64,000 nucleotides of DNA from an uncultured Hyphomonas sp. GTDB lineage: Bacteria > Pseudomonadota > Alphaproteobacteria > Caulobacterales > Hyphomonadaceae. Shown here piece after piece: positions 9,822-18,943 of this stretch (position 1 is its first letter; the number at the start of each line of letters is the position of its first letter). Made by a program: the position numbers and the translations under genes. The stretch spans positions 806,001-870,000 of the forward strand of contig NZ_OY781472.1 in NCBI RefSeq assembly GCF_963677035.1. Direction: 5' to 3'. Under the pieces are notes generated by a model that worked only from the letters and a program-made list of their open reading frames with translations, was not told the DNA's origin and made no database searches.

Positions 9822-11314
9822 CAGCCCCCCAGCTCATCGAGGGCTGCTGCCAGCTCGCGCTCAAGATTGTAATAGGAAGCCCGATCCCAGAAGCGCGGTC
9901 TGCCAATACCGGTACCGCGGTGCTTGCCGACGACGCGGCCGTTTTCGTCTTCACCTTCGATTTCGTATTTCAGCACGTCCTGCAGCACGATCGTATCGCC
10001 TTCCAGGCCGAGCACTTCGGTCACATTCATGATACGGCGGGACCCATCGCGCAGACGGGACGCCTGAACCACAACATCAATAGAGCCAACGATCATCTCA
10101 CGGATCGTTTTTGCAGGCAGCGAGAAGCCACCCATCGTAATCATGGATTCCACACGACTGAGGGCTTCGCGCGGACTGTTGGCGTGGAGTGTGCCCATCG
10201 AGCCGTCGTGGCCTGTGTTCATGGCCTGCAGAAGGTCAAACGCCTCCGGGCCACGCACCTCGCCCACGATAATCCGTTCCGGACGCATACGCAGACAGTT
10301 CTTCACGAGATCGCGCATCGTGATCTCGCCAGTTCCCTCAATATTGGGTGGACGGGTCTCAAGCCGGACAACATGCGGCTGCTGAAGCTGCAGTTCAGCC
10401 GAGTCTTCGCAGGTAATAACGCGTTCACCCGGCTCAATGAATCCTGTGAGGCAGTTGAGCAATGTCGTCTTGCCCGAACCGGTACCGCCCGAAATCAGAA
10501 TATTGCAACGCGCATGACCAATGATCCGGAGCAACTCTGCACCTGGCTCACTGATAGAGCCAAAATTCACCAGGTCCTGAAGGCGCAGCTTGTCCTTCTT
10601 GAACTTACGAATGGTCAGGGTCGGTCCGTCGATTGCCAGTGGCGGCGCGATAACGTTTACACGAGACCCATCAAGAAGGCGCGCGTCACAGATGGGCGAA
10701 GAATCATCCACCCGGCGGCCAACCTGGCTAACGATCCGTTGACAGATGTTCATCAGCTGGGCGTTGTCACGAAAACGTATATTCGTGCGCTCGATCTTGC
10801 CGTTGACCTCGATATAGGTCGTATCGGCCCCATTGACCATGATATCAGCAATGTCATCACGCGCCAGAAGCGGCTCCAGCGGGCCATACCCCAGAACGTC
10901 GTTACAGATGTCGTCAAGCAGCTGTTCCTGCTCTGACAGCGACATGACAACATTCTTGATGGAAATGATTTCAACAACGATGTCGCGGATTTCCTCGCGC
11001 GCGCTTTCGGAGTCGAGTTGGGCCAGCTGTGACAGGTCGATCGTGTCGATGAGCGCATTGAAGATGGTCGTCTTCGTTGCATAGTATTGTTCGGATTGCT
11101 GCGAAACTTGGCGGACCGGCTCCTGCTTGGGCTCCGGCCTTGCAGGCGCAGGGGCTGCCTTGGGCGCGCCTTTCACAGCCACAGGTTTTGGCACAGGCGC
11201 CTTCGCCGCCACTTGGGGGCGCGGAGTTGCTGGCGCAGGTGCAGCCTTCGGCGCCGGCGCAGAGGCCGGTGCCGCTGGCGGTGTCGCAGAAGGTGAACGT
11301 TTCCCGAATGCCAT
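9821..11314 (-). CDS. cpaF: Tad pilus secretion ATPase CpaF/TadA
   Basis: This 497-residue hexameric ATPase of the GspE/VirB11 superfamily powers Flp pilus extension and, in related systems, retraction. Walker [10 protein letters not shown] is near residue 276, and the Asp/His boxes characteristic of secretion ATPases surround the [20 protein letters not shown] region. Before the conserved domain is an unusually long Ala/Pro-rich stretch at residues 8-65, rich in PAPA and KAAP, which is probably a disordered tether. It sits between cpaE and tadB in the standard order. Confidence 0.95.
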   Translation of the reverse strand: MAFGKRSPSATPPAAPASAPAPKAAPAPATPRPQVAAKAPVPKPVAVKGAPKAAPAPARPEPKQEPVRQVSQQSEQYYATKTTIFNALIDTIDLSQLAQLDSESAREEIRDIVVEIISIKNVVMSLSEQEQLLDDICNDVLGYGPLEPLLARDDIADIMVNGADTTYIEVNGKIERTNIRFRDNAQLMNICQRIVSQVGRRVDDSSPICDARLLDGSRVNVIAPPLAIDGPTLTIRKFKKDKLRLQDLVNFGSISEPGAELLRIIGHARCNILISGGTGSGKTTLLNCLTGFIEPGERVITCEDSAELQLQQPHVVRLETRPPNIEGTGEITMRDLVKNCLRMRPERIIVGEVRGPEAFDLLQAMNTGHDGSMGTLHANSPREALSRVESMITMGGFSLPAKTIREMIVGSIDVVVQASRLRDGSRRIMNVTEVLGLEGDTIVLQDVLKYEIEGEDENGRVVGKHRGTGIGRPRFWDRASYYNLERELAAALDELGG

Positions 11315-11338
11315 CCGATTATCCCGCCTTGCCTGGCC

Positions 11339-12742
11339 TTACTTGCCCAGCAGTTTCTTGATGAAGGATTTCTGCTGTTCCACGACCGAGCGCCCGGTCA
11401 GCAACGAAGCCATATGGTCGATTGCCTGAGCTGAACGCGATGCCGCGTCGGCCTCGGAAATCATCTGTCCGTTGTTCGCCGCCGTCCCGAACAGTTCGGG
11501 CTCAAACGGCAGGATCACTTCCGGCTCAACGCCAATGGCCGCGCCAAAGTCTTTCACCGGAATCTCAGGGCGCTTGGGAACGCCGGACATGTTGATGATC
11601 AGCCGGGGCGGATTGTCATTCGGGCGCGCCGCTTTCAGCTGGTCGATATAGTTCTTACCGTTACGCAGGGACGCCAGGTCCGGCTGGCAGACGATGATCA
11701 CTTCATCCGAGGCGACCAGTGTACGCTGAACCCAGCGGCTCCAGACATGTGGCAGGTCCAGTACCAGAAAGGGAACGTTCCGCCGGACGACGTCGATCAC
11801 GGACAAGTAGGAATCATCCGGAATATCCATGATCTGGCTGATCGACGCCGGTGCTGTAAACAGCGAAAGACGGTCGCTTGCCTTGGCAAGGAGACGCTCA
11901 ATCACCGCGTCATCCGCGCGCTCCGGCTGAAGCAAAGCGTCCGCAACCGTCTGCGTCGGCTCCTGATTGAAGTCGAGTGCCGTGGTGCCGAATGACAGAT
12001 CAAGGTCGACCAACGTCGTGTTGACCTTCGTGTTTTCTGCCATGGCCCAGGCCAGATTGTGCGCAATCGTAGAGGCCCCTACCCCACCTTTTGCGCCGAC
12101 GACCGAAATCTGCTTACCGACAAAAGGCGCATCCGGGTCGGCAAACAGGCCGGAGACAGCACGGAGAATCTGCAGAGGCTGGAAAGGTGGCACCACATAT
12201 TCACTGACCCCACGGGCGACAAGCTGGCGATAGAGCGAGATATCGTTGATCGCACCGATCACCATTACCTTCACTGTTTCGTCGCAGTGCTCCGCCAGCT
12301 GATCTATCTCGGACAGCAATTGGGCCGACCGGGCAGAGGATTCTATGATGAGAAGGTTCGGCGTCGGATTCGCACTCATATATTCAATTGCACTGGCAAT
12401 ACCGCCAGCGTGTGCGTCAATCGTGGCGCGGCCCATACGCCGGTCACGCTCACACACTTCCATGAGCAAGCGCGTCTCGTCCCGCTCGTAGAAGACATGA
12501 ATGGAAATAGCCGGCAGCACGGAATCGCCACCCAATCCTTCTTCCGGCGCAGAGAAAACGGGCTGATCAAATTCAACCTCGCGCGTCGGCACCTCCAGAT
12601 CCACCATTACGGGGGATTCTTCCGCAACATTGGCGATCGGCTCTTCTTTCGGAAGAACCAGGTCAGCCATCGGGTCGTCGGCGAAGACGTCTTCGAAATC
12701 GGATTCGAAATCGGATTCGTGGAGCGGCTTTTCACTGGACAT
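11339..12742 (-). CDS. cpaE: pilus assembly/localisation ATPase CpaE (MinD/ParA-like)
   Basis: This 467-residue protein has an acidic N-terminal region, a receiver-like domain (about residues 75-200) and a MinD/ParA-type ATPase domain. The deviant Walker A, KGGVGAST, is near residue 217, and VDLDLSFGTTALDF is the following switch-type segment. In Caulobacter the CpaE homologue positions pilus assembly at one pole, and a similar role is inferred here. The canonical last Lys-Thr of ParA Walker motifs is replaced by Ser-Thr, as is common in CpaE. The gene lies 26 nt downstream of cpaD. Confidence 0.93.
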   Translation of the reverse strand: MSSEKPLHESDFESDFEDVFADDPMADLVLPKEEPIANVAEESPVMVDLEVPTREVEFDQPVFSAPEEGLGGDSVLPAISIHVFYERDETRLLMEVCERDRRMGRATIDAHAGGIASAIEYMSANPTPNLLIIESSARSAQLLSEIDQLAEHCDETVKVMVIGAINDISLYRQLVARGVSEYVVPPFQPLQILRAVSGLFADPDAPFVGKQISVVGAKGGVGASTIAHNLAWAMAENTKVNTTLVDLDLSFGTTALDFNQEPTQTVADALLQPERADDAVIERLLAKASDRLSLFTAPASISQIMDIPDDSYLSVIDVVRRNVPFLVLDLPHVWSRWVQRTLVASDEVIIVCQPDLASLRNGKNYIDQLKAARPNDNPPRLIINMSGVPKRPEIPVKDFGAAIGVEPEVILPFEPELFGTAANNGQMISEADAASRSAQAIDHMASLLTGRSVVEQQKSFIKKLLGK

Positions 12743-12768
12743 GGCTTTTCTATTCCTTGTCTTTCGCT

Positions 12769-13482
12769 CTAGTTCGAAACCGCTTGGGAAACGGTCCCGG
12801 ATTCGCTACTGCTGCGGGTCGATCCAGTGGAATCGCCCTTACGGAATTTCTCAAGAATAACACTGCGGCGAAGCGGATCGGCTTTATCCAGTGGCCGGGT
12901 ACCGAGAAGGTCGCCCGGATCGGCGATCATCGCAGCAAGGTTCGAGCGGACTGCGCAGCCAAGCGAGGGCCGCTCATTGTTGGAGGTGATGTCCGCAAAG
13001 TCGACCGTCGCTAGTGACGGACAGTCCGGCGCGATGGCTTCATAGGCCTGGAAAGCCAGGATCATCGGTTCGGAGACGAGTGAGTCTTCGCCATGATGCG
13101 TTCCCTCGATCTCGTCGTACTGCACCCCGTTTTCATAAGCGATCGCACGGGCCTCCGCGACCGCTGCCACGGCCAGCTGAGGATTGGCCGACGACGCCGG
13201 AAGCGACATGACCAACGGACCATGACCGTGGTCGCGATAAGCCGAGACGAAGTTGGAAATTGCTGCCTTGTCCGCAAGACTGATTTCTGATGCCTGCGGA
13301 TGGATGGCGATTTCCAGGAACTCGGTCTTCTTTTCCACGCCGATCGCATTCCGGTCCAACGCTGTTCCCTCCAGATAGGAAGGAGGTACGCTCGATGGCG
13401 CCATGCTGGAGCACCCAGCAAGCGCGGTCAGGCAAACACCTGCAGCAATCAGTGTAACGGTGGGTTTCAGGATTCTGGTCAC
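12769..13482 (-). CDS. cpaD: pilus assembly lipoprotein CpaD
   Basis: This 237-residue CpaD-family protein has an N-terminal lipoprotein signal ending in LAGC with cysteine at about residue 24. It assists the CpaC secretin at the outer membrane. Conserved family segments include RPSLGCAVRSNLAAMIADP and RRSVILEKFRKG in the C-terminal half. The start is GTG at 13480-13482, with AGGGG placed 8 nt before it. It begins 11 nt after the cpaC stop. Confidence 0.92.
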   Translation of the reverse strand: MTRILKPTVTLIAAGVCLTALAGCSSMAPSSVPPSYLEGTALDRNAIGVEKKTEFLEIAIHPQASEISLADKAAISNFVSAYRDHGHGPLVMSLPASSANPQLAVAAVAEARAIAYENGVQYDEIEGTHHGEDSLVSEPMILAFQAYEAIAPDCPSLATVDFADITSNNERPSLGCAVRSNLAAMIADPGDLLGTRPLDKADPLRRSVILEKFRKGDSTGSTRSSSESGTVSQAVSN

Positions 13483-13493
13483 CTTCTGGTCCC

Positions 13494-15050
13494 CTATTCC
13501 TCAATAAAGCCCACAGGGGCACGATAATCTGATGCCGAAACGGGCTTTCCATCGCGGCCATATTGTTCATTCAGCTTGCCAAAGAAGATGGTCTTCGCAT
13601 CCGACGCGTTCGCATATCCGTCTGCTGGCGTACGAAGCTGGTCCTTCTTCGTCGGATCCACCAGATAAGGCGTCACGATCACAACCAGCTCTGTTTCTTC
13701 CTGAATAAAGTCGCGGGACTGGAACAAGGCGCCCAGGATCGGCAGCTTTTTCAGTCCTGGAATCTGATCGAGGCTCTGACGGGATTTCGACTGGATAAGA
13801 CCAGCCATCATCATCGACCCGCCTGAGGGCAACTCGATCACAGATTCGGCGCGGCGAACCGAGAGCGCCGGCAATGTCACACCCTCATACGTGGTGGTGT
13901 TGCCCTGATTGTCGACAACCGTGCTGCTCTCGCCCTGGAAGGCCCCTTCGGAGCTCAGTTCCGAAACCTCTGTCGACACTTTCAACGAAATCCGGCCCTC
14001 GGACAGCACCACCGGAGTGAAGCCAAGACCAACGCCGTAAGGCTTGAATTCAACCGTGATCCGTCCGTTCTGGTCCTGACCAACCGGGACCGGGAATTCA
14101 CCCCCAGCAAGGAACTTCGCGCTCTCGCCCGACATGGCAACAATGTTCGGCTCGGCCAGTGTCTTCACAATACCGATCCGCTCAAGCGCGTTCAGTTCGA
14201 CGCCGACACTCGATTGAAGGTCTGTTCCGACATAATTGCTGTACGCTGCACTCGCCGAAAATCCACCCAGCGAACGCCCCTGAAGTGGAAAACCAACGCT
14301 TGATCCGACCTTTCCCGACACATCAAACGGCAGACCAGGCAGCAGCGCGGTTGTTTCCGAACTAACCGGTGGGTTACCGGAATAGAGCTGCCGCTCCACC
14401 AGGTTTCCGAGGTCCCCAAAACTTGGCGATCCTGTGAGATTGATCCCAAGCTGTTTGATTGCATTGCGCTGCATTTCGACGATGCGAACTTCAAGGAGAA
14501 CCTGGTCCTTGGCCGCGATGTCGATCATGTTCACGATCTTGGTTTCCTCGTCTGCGCCCAGATACGCTTCTACAAGGCGCTGAACCGCGTCGGCCTCAGC
14601 AAGGCTGTCTGTTGACCCCGTGATCACCACATTGCCATTCAAGCCTTCAATCTTGACCCGGGCGCCCGGTACGTGACGGGCAACAAGGTCTTCGATGGTG
14701 GCCATATCCATCTCGACATTGATTTCGAGATTGAGAAGCTGGTTACCGTGGCGGTCGAAGACAAATGCGTTTGTCTGGCCATATTTTATGCCGCGGAAGA
14801 TGATCCGCTGCGACGTCTGAACAACCGCATCAGCAATCTCAGGATTGGTGATCACGACGTCCGCTGCGGGCGCCCCCAGATCAATAATCGTCGATTTGTT
14901 CAATCCCAGCGTTACCTGCTCGCTAAAGGCTGATTCACCGGGCTGGGTAATCCGTGTTCCAAATTCGTTCGGTCCGGCAAAAGCTGCCGGTCCCATCATG
15001 ACGGTCAGTGCGATTGCAGCTGCCGTTCTGGCTGTCAGAAGGGCCTTCAT
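13494..15050 (-). CDS. cpaC: Tad pilus outer-membrane secretin CpaC/RcpA
   Basis: This 518-residue protein has a Sec signal peptide (about residues 1-26, ending in AAFAG), a pilus-assembly N-terminal domain, a BON-like domain near 120-165, and a secretin domain filling the C-terminal half (for example VPVGQDQNGRITVEFKPYGVG and SGGSMMMAGLIQSKSRQSL). It forms the outer-membrane channel for the Flp pilus. The ATG at 15050 is chosen because GGGGG lies 9 nt upstream; an in-frame TTG two codons earlier overlaps the cpaB stop. Confidence 0.93.
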   Translation of the reverse strand: MKALLTARTAAAIALTVMMGPAAFAGPNEFGTRITQPGESAFSEQVTLGLNKSTIIDLGAPAADVVITNPEIADAVVQTSQRIIFRGIKYGQTNAFVFDRHGNQLLNLEINVEMDMATIEDLVARHVPGARVKIEGLNGNVVITGSTDSLAEADAVQRLVEAYLGADEETKIVNMIDIAAKDQVLLEVRIVEMQRNAIKQLGINLTGSPSFGDLGNLVERQLYSGNPPVSSETTALLPGLPFDVSGKVGSSVGFPLQGRSLGGFSASAAYSNYVGTDLQSSVGVELNALERIGIVKTLAEPNIVAMSGESAKFLAGGEFPVPVGQDQNGRITVEFKPYGVGLGFTPVVLSEGRISLKVSTEVSELSSEGAFQGESSTVVDNQGNTTTYEGVTLPALSVRRAESVIELPSGGSMMMAGLIQSKSRQSLDQIPGLKKLPILGALFQSRDFIQEETELVVIVTPYLVDPTKKDQLRTPADGYANASDAKTIFFGKLNEQYGRDGKPVSASDYRAPVGFIEE

Positions 15051-15052
15051 GC

Positions 15053-15892
15053 TCAACTACCCCCAAGGCCGGCAGCTGCCTGGCCGTTGCGATAAATTGT
15101 GATGCCATTTCCAGTCGATCCACCGCGCAGAAGATCTGTTCGTGCACCGCGCGACCCCGTGTCGCCTGCATCCGACCAGGGCCGGAGCGACAATGACAGC
15201 GTGCCGAGGCGTTGCGCATGGGCAATCAACTCTGCTTCATCCGGCTTCACTTCCAGAGTGGCCGTATTGCCGATCTGGGAGGCCGATTCGGATTCGCCCT
15301 GATAAAAGACCTGGTCAATCGCCAGCACCCGGACATTCTTGAGAATGGTCTCGGTTACCGGGCGGTCCACAACCGCCTCCGCCATGGTGACCTGCGATTG
15401 GTAAGTCAGAATGACATCCACCCGATCGTCCGGCAGGATAAAGCCACCCGAAGCTGATTCGGTGGAGATCTCGACTGAGATCGCCCGCATGCCAGGAGAC
15501 AGGAGCGCAGCCATAAAGCCTGTTTCACCCTTCATCACCAGCTTTTGCGGAAGAATGGGCTCGTCGGCGTAAATCGGAATACGTACAACACTTCCCGACA
15601 ATTCATTAATTGCATCCGCGTCAGCTTCTTCGGTCTTGTATCCATCCACAACGTTTTTCTTGGGCCATGGGGCCCATTCAAAATCGTCCGGGGACAAAAG
15701 ATCGCCGACCAAAAGGTCCCGCTTGGCAACCAGGACATGTGTTTCAGAAACTTCCTGCGTCTCCAACACAGTCTGTTGCTGGACGACTGTCCGCGTCGCG
15801 GTCTCCGACTGGGTCAGCCCCCGGACGAGAAACGCTGCAGCTATGGCCGCAGCGGCCGCGCCAATCAGGATAATAAGACGCATCGGTGACAT
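15053..15892 (-). CDS. cpaB: Flp pilus assembly protein CpaB
   Basis: This 279-residue periplasmic protein has an N-terminal membrane anchor (MRLIILIGAAAAAIAAAFLV) and an SAF/RcpC-type domain that includes VLVAKRDLLVGDLLSPDDFEW and the SGGFILPDDRVDVILT segment characteristic of CpaB. It is thought to link the inner-membrane complex to the secretin. An earlier in-frame ATG at 15922 lacks a ribosome site, whereas the ATG at 15892 has GGGGAG about 9 nt upstream. Its stop overlaps the region just before cpaC, which implies coupled translation. Confidence 0.9.
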   Translation of the reverse strand: MSPMRLIILIGAAAAAIAAAFLVRGLTQSETATRTVVQQQTVLETQEVSETHVLVAKRDLLVGDLLSPDDFEWAPWPKKNVVDGYKTEEADADAINELSGSVVRIPIYADEPILPQKLVMKGETGFMAALLSPGMRAISVEISTESASGGFILPDDRVDVILTYQSQVTMAEAVVDRPVTETILKNVRVLAIDQVFYQGESESASQIGNTATLEVKPDEAELIAHAQRLGTLSLSLRPWSDAGDTGSRGARTDLLRGGSTGNGITIYRNGQAAAGLGGS

Positions 15893-15991
15893 GGAGTGCA
15901 ACTCCCCTAAATTACGATACACAGGGACTCTGGCCGATCAGCTCACATCCCCATCCGGACGTCAGATTCCCACAGCTCGCCTAAAGCAACG

Positions 15992-16507
15992 TTAACCGAT
16001 TACTCCGACTGATCTTAACGTTTGCGAAAGGATTGGAGACGCGGGGCTCGCCATGAAGGCACCTGCAGCGATGGCGACCCCATACGGAACGCCGGCATTC
16101 TCTTCGAATGGAGCACGGATCGGCCCTGGCAGGACAACGGCGGGCACCGTATTTCGGACAAGCACAATAACCACGGCGCATAGGCCGCCGACGATTGCCA
16201 TTGTGAAGGTGAATTCCATAGCGGCCGAAGGTCCGATCCAGAGCATGACAGCAGGGATCATTTTTGCATCCCCTCCCCCGAAAATGCGGAAGGCAAAAAG
16301 ACCAAAAGCAATGACAAACGTCGCCAGGCCGACCAGCACATGTCCGAAAATAATCTCTATGGGGAGGCCGGAAAAGGCCGCGGCGGGGACGAACAGACCA
16401 GCAAGCGTCAGATTCAACCAGTTGGGAATCGTCAGACTGTTGACGTCGTGAAGTGCCGCGAAAAAGCAAAGGACGAGGAATGCGCCGCCAAGGATGACCA
16501 AAATCAT
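15992..16507 (-). CDS. cpaA: prepilin peptidase CpaA (A24 family)
   Basis: This 171-residue polytopic inner-membrane aspartyl protease cleaves the Flp prepilin leader. It has the two catalytic aspartates of the family: one in AALHDVNSLTIPNW after the first helix and one in the GGGDAKMIPA (GxGD) motif. About five hydrophobic helices are visible. The ATG at 16507 is preferred to an in-frame TTG at 16522 because GGAG lies 8 nt before it. It lies between the pilin gene and cpaB, behind the pilin terminator, so its expression relies on read-through or a promoter in 16508-16600. Confidence 0.92.
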   Translation of the reverse strand: MILVILGGAFLVLCFFAALHDVNSLTIPNWLNLTLAGLFVPAAAFSGLPIEIIFGHVLVGLATFVIAFGLFAFRIFGGGDAKMIPAVMLWIGPSAAMEFTFTMAIVGGLCAVVIVLVRNTVPAVVLPGPIRAPFEENAGVPYGVAIAAGAFMASPASPILSQTLRSVGVIG

Positions 16508-16601
16508 GTCCACACTCTCCAACTGAAAGACTGCGGCGGACCCTGCCTCCTAAATCCTAAGGAATGCTGATCGGCCGGGTGAAGGCATCCCGACAAAGAA
16601 A

Positions 16602-16629
16602 AAGGCCGCCGGGAATACCCGGCGGCCTT
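16602..16629 (-). terminator. Rho-independent terminator between the Flp pilin gene and cpaA
   Basis: A perfect 12-bp stem (AAGGCCGCCGGG / CCCGGCGGCCTT) with an AATA-side tetraloop is followed on the minus strand by a run reading TTTTTC. It lies 35 bp past the pilin stop. Such an arrangement normally makes pilin mRNA far more abundant than the assembly genes downstream. Confidence 0.85.
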
Positions 16630-16663
16630 CTTTATTTGATCAGTCGATCAATCGATCAATCGA

Positions 16664-16819
16664 TTAGACCATATTGCCTGCGACCTTCTCGAACGTCGCG
16701 TTGGCATTGGTACCGAGGGCCGAAACGCCACCGATAATGGCGACAGCGATCAGAGCGGCGATAAGGCCGTATTCGATAGCGGTCGCACCCGATTCATCTT
16801 TCAGAAAACGTGCAAACAT
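16664..16819 (-). CDS. Flp/Fap-type pilin
   Basis: This 51-residue major pilin candidate begins MFARFLKDESGATAIEYGL. The leader is cleaved after Gly11 by CpaA, leaving Glu at +5 and Tyr at +6, the Flp signature, followed by a hydrophobic helix (LIAALIAVAIIGGV) and a short polar tail. The ATG at 16817-16819 has a purine-rich GGGAG-like site (complement of ctccc) about 6 nt upstream. It is first in the minus-strand pilus operon. Confidence 0.95.
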   Translation of the reverse strand: MFARFLKDESGATAIEYGLIAALIAVAIIGGVSALGTNANATFEKVAGNMV

Positions 16820-17111
16820 TGGAAACTCCCATCATGCATTTGTTCGCGCCCCGGTCTTCTTTATTTGCCGGAACAGTTCGAACCTTACGCAATTATTGTT
16901 CACATCGAGTTGAGAGAAACAGAAATTCTATGAAGGGGTTACAGGGATTTGTTTACTACCTGAATCCGGAGACGGACAGGTTCGCTCCCTGCGGCCGAAC
17001 TGAGAGTCCTTATATACATAGCTCATCTGGAAAAGCGAGCTTTTCGGCGGTTAGCACTCGTGAAACTTTCTTCAGACAAATTGCACGAAATCATTCCTGG
17101 AGTGACCGGAC
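16820..17111. promoter_or_regulatory. divergent promoter region between the pilin gene and the plus-strand pilus arm
   Basis: This 292-bp intergenic space is AT-richer than its flanks and must hold promoters for the pilin operon (minus) and the 17112 gene (plus). I found no convincing CtrA TTAA-N7-TTAA site and no sigma-54 GG-N10-GC element. No specific promoter can be assigned. Confidence 0.4.
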
Positions 17112-17555
17112 ATGAAAACTTTCGCGCGGACCTGTGCATTCGGCCTGGTCACCACCCTGATGGTTCTGCCGGCCGTTGCGGGACCACTGACTGTCGAAGC
17201 CAACAAGACTGTTCCGATTAAAATGAAGGGCGCAGCAGCAAGCGTCGTCCTCGGGAACCAGAATATCGCAGATGTCGCCGTTCATGACGAACATCTGATC
17301 TTTATAACGGGCAAATCGTTTGGCACGACCAATCTCATGGTGTTCGACCAGTCCGGCAACCAGATCCTGAATACGGAAGTCATCGTGACGGTAAACTCGT
17401 CAAATCTCGTCACGGTCAACCGTAACGGATCAAATTACACCTATGACTGCGCCCCTACCTGCCGACCGACTATCAGCCCGGGTGACGATAACGCCTATTT
17501 CGGAGAGCTGATAAGCCAACAAAATGGCATGCAGAGCCTCACAAACGCCGACTGA
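17112..17555 (+). CDS. pilus assembly protein, N-terminal domain only (CpaC N-domain-like)
   Basis: This 147-residue exported protein has a signal peptide at about residues 1-23 (ends in AVAG). It has one domain resembling the N-terminal domain of the CpaC secretin: compare VVLGNQNIADVAVHDEHLIFITGKSFGTTNLMVFD here with the VITNPEIADAVV...FRGIKYGQTNAFVFD region of CpaC at 14750-14870. No secretin domain follows. A pair of cysteines in CAPTCRP near 112-117 may form a disulfide. It is probably an accessory periplasmic subunit of the Tad secretin. GGAG precedes the ATG by about 10 nt. Confidence 0.8.
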   Translation: MKTFARTCAFGLVTTLMVLPAVAGPLTVEANKTVPIKMKGAAASVVLGNQNIADVAVHDEHLIFITGKSFGTTNLMVFDQSGNQILNTEVIVTVNSSNLVTVNRNGSNYTYDCAPTCRPTISPGDDNAYFGELISQQNGMQSLTNAD

Positions 17556-17695
17556 CCCTTCCCGATCTGCCGTTGTCAAAAAGACCGTTAGCCTTCCGGA
17601 TCAGGGTTCGTTGAAATTTCAGAGAACTTCGAAACAGGCGGCAAACCCAAGTCTGCTAATCAAGACACGGAGCGACTCTGAGAGAGGGGTTTGGG

Positions 17696-18256
17696 ATGCG
17701 TTGGTTGAACGTGGGAATTCTGACATCCAGACTGCAGCGCAAGTTTGCGGAATGGGCGACTGAACGTCGCGGTGCGACCGCAGTGGAATTTGCACTGATC
17801 GCCGCGCCTTTCTTCTTCATCATTTTCAGCCTGTTGGAAATCTGTGTGATTTTCATCATGTCGACAGTCCTGGAAAACGCGGTATCTGACTCCGCGCGGG
17901 AGATACGGACCGGCCAGGCCCAGGAGGCCGGCTTTTCCATGGTCGAGTACAGAAAATCTGTCTGCGACCACCTGTATGGCCTGATGGGATGCGATTCAAA
18001 CCTTCATGTTGATGTGAGGCGGCTGGACAGCTTCAGCGTGGCAAACCTCTCATCTCCGCTCGATTCAGATGGAAATTTCGATGACAGCGACTTTGACTTC
18101 CAGCCTGGCTCGGCAAACGACATCGTCGCTGTCCGGGTTTATTACGAGTGGGGTCTGATAACGCCGATCTTGTCCGCTCCATTGGCCAATATGGCCAATG
18201 GCAAGCACTTGCTTCAGGCCGCCACCGTCTTCCGTAACGAGCCATTCGGAGACTGA
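17696..18256 (+). CDS. TadE-like pseudopilin 1
   Basis: This 186-residue protein has the TadE signature RRGATAVEFALIAAPFFFIIFSLLEI at residues 24-49: a prepilin-type leader with Glu at +5 after the Gly cleavage point, then a hydrophobic helix. The rest is a periplasmic beta-rich domain with a conserved Cys pair (VCDHLYGLMGC). TadE-like pseudopilins are minor components matured by CpaA. GAGGGG lies about 6 nt upstream of the ATG. The next TadE-like gene begins 3 nt after its stop. Confidence 0.88.
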   Translation: MRWLNVGILTSRLQRKFAEWATERRGATAVEFALIAAPFFFIIFSLLEICVIFIMSTVLENAVSDSAREIRTGQAQEAGFSMVEYRKSVCDHLYGLMGCDSNLHVDVRRLDSFSVANLSSPLDSDGNFDDSDFDFQPGSANDIVAVRVYYEWGLITPILSAPLANMANGKHLLQAATVFRNEPFGD

Positions 18257-18259
18257 GCC

Positions 18260-18871
18260 ATGACAGTCCGCAAGATTCTGTCCCGATTCAATCCCCGCCT
18301 GAAATGGCGCGGCATACGTGGACTGCGTTATAATGAGCAAGGCATCTCGGCCGTCGAGTTTGCCTTGATCGCCCCCTTGCTGATCACGCTCTACCTCGGC
18401 GCGATCGAGATCAGCTTCCTGATGGATGCCGATCGCCGGGTGACCCAGACAAGCGCGAGCCTCGGCGATCTGACCGCCCGCCTGTCGACAGTGACGGATA
18501 CCGATATGGCGGAAATGTTCGCTGCCGCCAAAGTGTTGATGGATCCCTACGATGCCAACACCGCAGAAATGCGCATTTCAAGCATTGTGGATAAAGGCGA
18601 CGGCCATCCGAAAGTTGCCTGGTCGGATGCACACAACATGTCGCCCTACAACAAGGGCGAGACGGTGACGCTCCCGGCAGGCATCATGCCCTCCCCCGGC
18701 TCAATCATCATGACCGAAGTCTACTACGAGTATGAGAGCAGCTTCGGTTATGTTGTTTCGGCCTCGAAGACGATCAGCGACAAATTCTACCTGCGCCCCC
18801 GGCGCGTATCGGAGATCGCGCGCGTGACATCGTCAACCTCAGGTACCAACCCGTTCGGCCCCACAAGCTGA
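18260..18871 (+). CDS. TadE/TadG-like pseudopilin 2
   Basis: This 203-residue protein has a basic cytoplasmic lead-in, then EQGISAVEFALIAPLLITLYLGAIEI at about residues 27-52, the TadE-type processing site and transmembrane helix, and a periplasmic domain of about 150 residues. It is too short for a full TadG, which carries a von Willebrand A domain, so it is better viewed as TadE/TadF-like. It is co-transcribed with the gene before it and followed by a strong terminator. Confidence 0.85.
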   Translation: MTVRKILSRFNPRLKWRGIRGLRYNEQGISAVEFALIAPLLITLYLGAIEISFLMDADRRVTQTSASLGDLTARLSTVTDTDMAEMFAAAKVLMDPYDANTAEMRISSIVDKGDGHPKVAWSDAHNMSPYNKGETVTLPAGIMPSPGSIIMTEVYYEYESSFGYVVSASKTISDKFYLRPRRVSEIARVTSSTSGTNPFGPTS

Positions 18872-18901
18872 TCCTACTCCTCTCCCAGGAGCATTTACCG
18901 G

Positions 18902-18938
18902 AAGGCCGGTCTCTCAGGAGGCCGGCCTTTCTTTTTTC
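18902..18938 (+). terminator. Rho-independent terminator of the plus-strand pilus arm
   Basis: An 8-bp stem (AAGGCCGG / CCGGCCTT) with a 12-nt loop is followed by TTTCTTTTTTC. It lies 30 bp after the second TadE-like gene and directly before the convergent MFS gene. Confidence 0.85.
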
Positions 18939-18943
18939 TGAGA

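Noticed and set aside
16639..16663. Short tandem TCGATCAA-like repeat before the pilin stop
   Set aside because: Three short imperfect units only. It is too small to be a CRISPR array or a defined operator.
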